Notes under the pieces: generated by a model | What the model saw: only the letters and a program-made list of their open reading frames with translations | Told to the model about the DNA's origin: nothing | Databases searched by the model: none | From: an uncultured Bacteroidota bacterium | GTDB taxonomy: Bacteria; Bacteroidota; Bacteroidia; Chitinophagales; Chitinophagaceae | Reading direction: 5' to 3' | Assembly (NCBI GenBank): GCA_903882965.1 | Contig: CAIRZD010000361.1 | Location: 1 to 36,930 of the forward strand | Length of the DNA stretch: 36,930 nucleotides | Program-made: the position numbers and the translations under genes | Shown: piece by piece, positions 33,601 to 36,930 of the stretch | How positions within the stretch are numbered: the first letter of the stretch is position 1 | Layout: each line of letters begins with the position of its first letter

Positions 33601-35632
33601 AGTTACCGTAAGCATCTGTTACCATACCGCCAAAAGGACCTTCACTAAGGACTGAGGAAATAGCGGGCCCACCATCTCCATAAAAGCCTCCTTCTCCATT
33701 CCCTGCAATCGTAGAAATGATCCCTGCAGTATTTACCTTACGAAAATAATCACTTGCCTCAATGAATAGATTCCCCGACCTGTCAACTGTTATAACCTGC
33801 GGCAGGTTGATGCCTGCAGAAATAGCAGCAGCACCATCACCACTATACCCACCAGCGCCATTGCCTGCTATAGTTGAGATATTGCCTGCAAGATCTATCT
33901 TCCTTACCCGGTAATTGTTTCTGTCTGCTATATATATATTCCCAGTCGTATCTAAGCATAAGCCTGCGGGCGAATTGAATTCCGCTAATATTGCCGGCCC
34001 TCCATCACCATAATATGTTGCAATGGCAGTTCCCGCTATCGTGGTAATTACCTGGTTGGTATCAATTTTTCGTATACGGTTATTATTTTGGTCTGCTATA
34101 TAGAGGTTACCATATTTATCCGTTGCTATTGCAGCCGGTGTTGATAGTTCTGCAGTATCTGCCTTTCCACCATCACCTCTGAAACCCGGCACTCCATTTC
34201 CTGCATAAGTAGAAATAATCCCCAGCCTGTTTACTTTCCTCACCATATTCCGGCCTTGGTCACAAATGAAAAGGTTACCCTTCCTGTCTGTAGCTACTGA
34301 AGCAGGGGTGCTCAACTGTGCATGTATTGCCAAACCGCCATCACCGCTGGTACCCGAAGTATCGTTGCCGGCGAAAGTGGATATGATGCCTGCACTATTA
34401 ACCATTCTTACAACATGATTTCCCCTGTCTGCTATATACAAATTTTGCATAGTGTCAAATACAACACCGGACGGATTGGATAAAAGAGCTAAAATTGCCG
34501 GGCCACCATCACCTTTATATCCTGCTGAAGAATAGAAATTGGATCCTGCAAAAGTCTTAATAATACCTGTTGTATTTACCTTTCGTATCCGGTTATTGGA
34601 ATAATCAGCTATGTAAAAATTCCCTTTCTTGTCAAATGCAGTGCCTTCAGGAGTATTTAATTTTGCCGCTGTATCAAGTCCACCATCACCCGAGAAACCA
34701 TTAATCAATAAGCTTCCGGCAAACCTCGTAATAATGCCGGAGGTGTCTATTCTGCGTATTTCTGCATTTACAGAATCTGAGACGTAAATATCTCCTAAAC
34801 TATCTGCAGATATGCCTGACAGATTATTGAATTCAGCAACAGTAGCAGGGCCACCATCACCTGAATAACCAACAATGCCATTTCCAGCAATTGTGGTAAT
34901 AATACCGGATGTATCTACTTTTCTTATCCTGTAATTACCTTTATCTGCAATAAATATATTCCCTTTGGCATCTACACATACTGCCCAAGGCATGTTTATT
35001 TCAGAAGTATCCGCAAGCCCGTGATCTCCACTGAAACCAGCTATACCATTTCCGGCAACAGTAGTTATTGTATCTGACAGGCTCACTTTACGGACGCGGT
35101 TATCCCCTCTTTCAGCAATATAGAGATTACCCTTTTTATCAAGAGCAATACCATAAGGCTGGTACACGGAAGATAATGTTGCTTTTACTCCGTCATTTAC
35201 AGAAAATAAGGTCCCGTTGCCTGCATATGTAGTAATGATACCTGCAGCATTAACTTCACGTATCCGGTTATTACCTTCATCTGAAATAAATAAATTACCA
35301 AAAGTATCTACCACAACCCCCATGGGGCTGTATAGTCTTGCTAGTATGGCGGGGCCCCCATCTCCTGAAAAACCGCTATAGCTTTGCGCCCCAGCATATG
35401 TAGTAATAATGCCATTGGTATCTACTTTTCGTACGACATGATTCCCTGCGTCTGCAATGAATATGTTACCCCATTTATCAGCGGCAACGCCTGTGGGCTG
35501 ATGCAATTCTGCAGAAGTATCTATGCCCTGATCCCCTACCCCGCCGGCAATAGTATTGATATTCTGAGCCTGTAAATTACTGAACAGTATTATTTGTAAT
35601 AAAATAAGGCAGCAAGTAAATTTTGCACTCAT
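30623..35632 (-). CDS. Giant secreted NHL-repeat / Ig-like repeat protein with T9SS sorting domain
   Basis: A 1669-residue exported protein. Signal peptide ~1-23 (ending NLQAQ). Residues ~25-690 hold twelve NHL repeats (GNLYIADRxNxxRKV cores with GDGGPA linkers), enough for two six-bladed propellers. Residues ~690-1590 hold ten Ig-like domains of about 85-90 residues with cores such as YYWYKNG...GDxVYCKLTSNAxC and paired Cys. The last ~80 residues form a type IX sorting domain (YPNPTDGDFVING ... LPPGVYLLKLEYDN). The protein is probably a large surface adhesin or matrix-binding protein. It is one intact frame; adjacent repeats are close in DNA sequence, so length may vary between strains. Confidence 0.93.
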   Translation of the reverse strand: MSAKFTCCLILLQIILFSNLQAQNINTIAGGVGDQGIDTSAELHQPTGVAADKWGNIFIADAGNHVVRKVDTNGIITTYAGAQSYSGFSGDGGPAILARLYSPMGVVVDTFGNLFISDEGNNRIREVNAAGIITTYAGNGTLFSVNDGVKATLSSVYQPYGIALDKKGNLYIAERGDNRVRKVSLSDTITTVAGNGIAGFSGDHGLADTSEINMPWAVCVDAKGNIFIADKGNYRIRKVDTSGIITTIAGNGIVGYSGDGGPATVAEFNNLSGISADSLGDIYVSDSVNAEIRRIDTSGIITRFAGSLLINGFSGDGGLDTAAKLNTPEGTAFDKKGNFYIADYSNNRIRKVNTTGIIKTFAGSNFYSSAGYKGDGGPAILALLSNPSGVVFDTMQNLYIADRGNHVVRMVNSAGIISTFAGNDTSGTSGDGGLAIHAQLSTPASVATDRKGNLFICDQGRNMVRKVNRLGIISTYAGNGVPGFRGDGGKADTAELSTPAAIATDKYGNLYIADQNNNRIRKIDTNQVITTIAGTAIATYYGDGGPAILAEFNSPAGLCLDTTGNIYIADRNNYRVRKIDLAGNISTIAGNGAGGYSGDGAAAISAGINLPQVITVDRSGNLFIEASDYFRKVNTAGIISTIAGNGEGGFYGDGGPAISSVLSEGPFGGMVTDAYGNLLIPDYLNNRIREIYNASITIATASDTVCTGSPIATFTATATAPSIDTPIYYHWLKNSLPVGSNNVLYTATGLSNGDKIMCYISNNSTGSGIASSNQITMIVGTFTPTVAFTVSPTSALCTPTLVVCTPHAINGGSLPVYDWYKNSIHVITAGTYSFTPANGDNVYCRLTSNASCLVHDTASSPHTIFTITPPIIPSLTVTYSPSGAVCPGTVITFTPHQVGFTTPVYIWYKNDTLVYTGQPYVFSPLNGSVVYCKVKGSSSSCVTIDSAISASDTFHLSTATLVPSVNVTVSPAGALCEGTPVSCTPHPTNGGVTPIYNWYKNNTLAYTGSTFNFTPLNGDKVYCKLTSNASCLIVDTAVSAVDTFTLSIPVLLPSVTITASPGDTVCAGMLVNCSSSIINGGSAPVRHWYRNNILADSGSVYSFIPTAGDVVYCKLTSNAFCLLTDTAKSNKDTFAIRTPTLIPSVNISVSPGDTICPGTVANCNATLINGGASPKYYWYLNGSLADSNGAYSFVPVSGNVVYCKLVSDAFCLIRDTATSEKDTFAIKPATLLPSVNISITPGDTLCTGTNVTCNPIPANGGTSPQYYWYKDGSYQHNGSSYSFIPTNNDVVYCKLKSNAGCLLIDSAFSRIDTFAVNSPATPSVSISLHPGDSVCSGTNVTCTPIPVNGGTSPTYEWYRDGAFVSSGNTLGFVANNNTAVYCILTSNRVCIASSTATSPTAQIAVAQNVTPSVSVRISPRDSICPGTQVKCTATGVNGGTDPVYDWYVNNNKVFTDSVYDFIPSDRDSIFCTLISNAACASPASVNSSQSVFDVEIQPSIVITSNLGPVISKGNKVTFTASVTGNSGPYTFHWMINGVTVSVDSTYTYTTDSFSIWDSISCIITTNNGCAYTAKSNSLLIDVYHSMKLYPNPTDGDFVINGNDSRANGDGVNISIYNTVGRLVYEKKAAFDGDTFYTDINLGRQLPPGVYLLKLEYDNKKIPLVFVVRY

Positions 35633-35637
35633 GTTCT

Positions 35638-35645
35638 CAAAATTA
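35638..35645 (-). promoter_or_regulatory. Bacteroidota -7 element before the giant surface protein
   Basis: Perfect TAATTTTG on the minus strand, five bases upstream of the ATG at 35632, implying a very short leader. Confidence 0.4.
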
Positions 35646-35723
35646 TTTCACTATAAAAAGAAGACAGATAATAAAATCAGTAAGTAGCTAAAGTTAAGAA
35701 AAATACCAGTGGGAATAAGGCAT

Positions 35724-35755
35724 AAAAAATAAAGGATACACTATGTGTATCCTTT
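35724..35755 (-). terminator. Rho-independent terminator of rplS
   Basis: Perfect 11-bp stem AAAGGATACAC / GTGTATCCTTT with a TAT loop (35731-35755). On the minus strand it is followed by ATTTTTTATG. It lies 21 bases after the rplS stop. Confidence 0.88.
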
Positions 35756-35776
35756 AAATATAAATTATAAATTAAT

Positions 35777-36154
35777 TTATGCTTTAGCTGGTTTCGCAGA
35801 CGCGTGGATTTGTTTCTTTTCCTTGATACGTGCTGATTTACCAGAACGCTCACGGAGATAGAACAATTTAGCACGGCGCACACGGCCTGACTTGTTAAGT
35901 ACAATAGAATCAATGTTTGGTGAGAAAAGCGGGAATAAACGCTCTACACCAACGCCATCTGACATTTTACGAACAGTAAAAGTGGAGGTATAACCACGAC
36001 CCTGGCGCTTTAAAACATCGCCTTTAAAGGACTGGATACGCTCTTTATTACCTTCTATAATCTTATAATTAACCGTGATGTTATCGCCAGCTTTAAAATT
36101 GGGATAATCTTTCTTACCGGTAAGTTGTTCGTGTACAAAAGCTACAGCTTCCAT
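35777..36154 (-). CDS. rplS: 50S ribosomal protein L19
   Basis: A 125-residue L19, a structural protein at the 30S-50S interface. The characteristic core is present: [49 protein letters not shown] and then [21 protein letters not shown] lysine/alanine-rich tail of about ten residues follows. It lies downstream of trmD, the usual pairing, but 67 bases apart and with its own full promoter. A strong terminator follows. Highly conserved, so the identification is secure. Confidence 0.98.
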   Translation of the reverse strand: MEAVAFVHEQLTGKKDYPNFKAGDNITVNYKIIEGNKERIQSFKGDVLKRQGRGYTSTFTVRKMSDGVGVERLFPLFSPNIDSIVLNKSGRVRRAKLFYLRERSGKSARIKEKKQIHASAKPAKA

Positions 36155-36177
36155 TTTGTTATGATTTTTTCGGACTG

Positions 36178-36210
36178 CAAAGGTAACACAAAATTTATGT
36201 TTTACACAAA
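36178..36210 (-). promoter_or_regulatory. Complete Bacteroidota promoter of rplS
   Basis: On the minus strand, TTTGTG (-33 side, 36205-36210), a 21-base spacer, then TACCTTTG (-7, 36178-36185), 23 bases before the start at 36154. The best two-box promoter in the window; it shows that rplS can be transcribed apart from trmD. Confidence 0.65.
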
Positions 36211-36221
36211 AAATTTATCTT

Positions 36222-36911
36222 TTATTCCGGCGCATCATCTTTCATCAATCCCGGCCTGCGTTCGGCAGTTCTTTTTAAGGACTCTTCATGCCGCCATGCG
36301 TCTACTTTTTTAGGGTCTCCGCTCATTAATACCTCGGGCACTTTCCAGCCACGGAAATCTGCCGGACGGGTATAGACAGGCGGAGCAAGCAGCCCGTCCT
36401 GGAAAGAATCAAATAGTGCAGAGGTCTCGTCATTTAATACTCCGGGTAATAAACGCCCGATAGAATCTACCACAACCGCAGCAGCTAATTCTCCTCCACT
36501 TAACACATAATCACCAATAGAAATTTCTTTGGTAACGAAATGCTGCCTTATACGCTCATCTATACCTTTGTAATGGCCACAGATGATTATTATATTTTCT
36601 TTTAATGAGAGTGTATTTGCAGTTTTCTGATCATATAGGCCGCCATCCGGTGTCATAAAAATTACCTCATCATATTTGCGTTCTTTTTGCAATATATCTA
36701 AAAGAATAGCAAGTGGTTCCGGCATCATGACCATTCCTGCACCACCACCGAACTGGTAGTCATCTACCTGACCCTGTTTGTATGGGGTATGATCACGGAG
36801 GTTATGTAAGTGAACTTCCAGCAATCCTTTTGATTGCGCCCTTTTCATAATAGAATGATTAAAAGGGCTTTCGAGTAATTCAGGAAGTACGGTAATTATA
36901 TCTATTCGCAT
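36222..36911 (-). CDS. trmD: tRNA (guanine-N1)-methyltransferase TrmD
   Basis: A 229-residue SPOUT-class methyltransferase that makes m1G37 in tRNAs reading CNN codons, using S-adenosylmethionine. Conserved parts are visible: [44 protein letters not shown] and [16 protein letters not shown], the last two forming the trefoil-knot cofactor site. The C-terminal domain ([20 protein letters not shown]) is also normal. The whole gene is inside the window, ending 67 bases before rplS on the same strand. The start lies 19 bases from the window edge, so its promoter or upstream partner cannot be seen. Confidence 0.98.
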   Translation of the reverse strand: MRIDIITVLPELLESPFNHSIMKRAQSKGLLEVHLHNLRDHTPYKQGQVDDYQFGGGAGMVMMPEPLAILLDILQKERKYDEVIFMTPDGGLYDQKTANTLSLKENIIIICGHYKGIDERIRQHFVTKEISIGDYVLSGGELAAAVVVDSIGRLLPGVLNDETSALFDSFQDGLLAPPVYTRPADFRGWKVPEVLMSGDPKKVDAWRHEESLKRTAERRPGLMKDDAPE

Positions 36912-36930
36912 TATATAAATTCAAAATAAA

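Overview
The window reads as chromosomal DNA of a member of the Bacteroidota, most likely of the Chitinophagia/Chitinophagaceae type (the family-level placement is inference). The reasons are: perfect copies of the Bacteroidota -7 promoter element TAnnTTTG just upstream of about ten gene starts; no clear Shine-Dalgarno sequences; two secreted NHL-repeat proteins with C-terminal type IX secretion sorting domains (YPNP motif); an E1 alpha-beta fusion dehydrogenase; and dispersed palindromic intergenic repeats of the kind common in this phylum. No IS element, prophage, tRNA, rRNA or CRISPR array was recognised.

Layout. 0.1-1.6 kb (+): an ECF sigma factor, a one-helix membrane protein and a CpxP/Spy-like periplasmic protein. 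1.6-3.6 kb (-): a GT-C/TMTC-like membrane protein with TPRs. 3.7-6.2 kb (+): a possible small ORF, an inverted-repeat operator, then a three-helix membrane protein, an MFS transporter and an isochorismatase-fold protein, closed by a hairpin terminator. 6.2-8.8 kb (-): alpha/beta hydrolase, 3-hydroxybutyrate dehydrogenase, AlkD-like protein. 8.9-10.7 kb (+): a second sigma / membrane protein / CpxP-like module built like the first. 10.7-12.5 kb: a lipoprotein (-) and a MauE-thioredoxin fusion (+).

12.5-22.9 kb is all on the minus strand: glycosyltransferase, FabH, FabG, a secreted alpha/beta hydrolase, ornithine aminotransferase, and an apparent operon of YfhO-type membrane protein, Wzx-like flippase and inward-rectifier K+ channel. 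22.9-26.6 kb is the accessory part: a ~159-bp palindromic MITE-like element, REP-like repeats, a 50-codon Cys-rich ORF, an NHL/T9SS protein, a DUF433-DUF5615 toxin-antitoxin pair, and a ~1-kb gene-poor repeat cluster. 26.6-30.5 kb: the E1 fusion dehydrogenase, an uncharacterised exported protein and a PhzF-family protein. 30.6-35.6 kb (-): a giant 1669-aa NHL/Ig-like/T9SS surface protein. 35.8-36.9 kb (-): rplS and trmD.

Most of the window is core metabolism and envelope biology. I found no clear new defence or biosynthetic system. The most noteworthy signals are the duplicated sigma modules, a C/G-rich hairpin repeat sitting at the stop codons of three separate minus-strand genes, the 159-bp palindrome abutting the yfhO promoter, the operator-like repeats at 3.86 and 15.76 kb, and the small Cys-rich ORF. 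All promoter calls are by eye.
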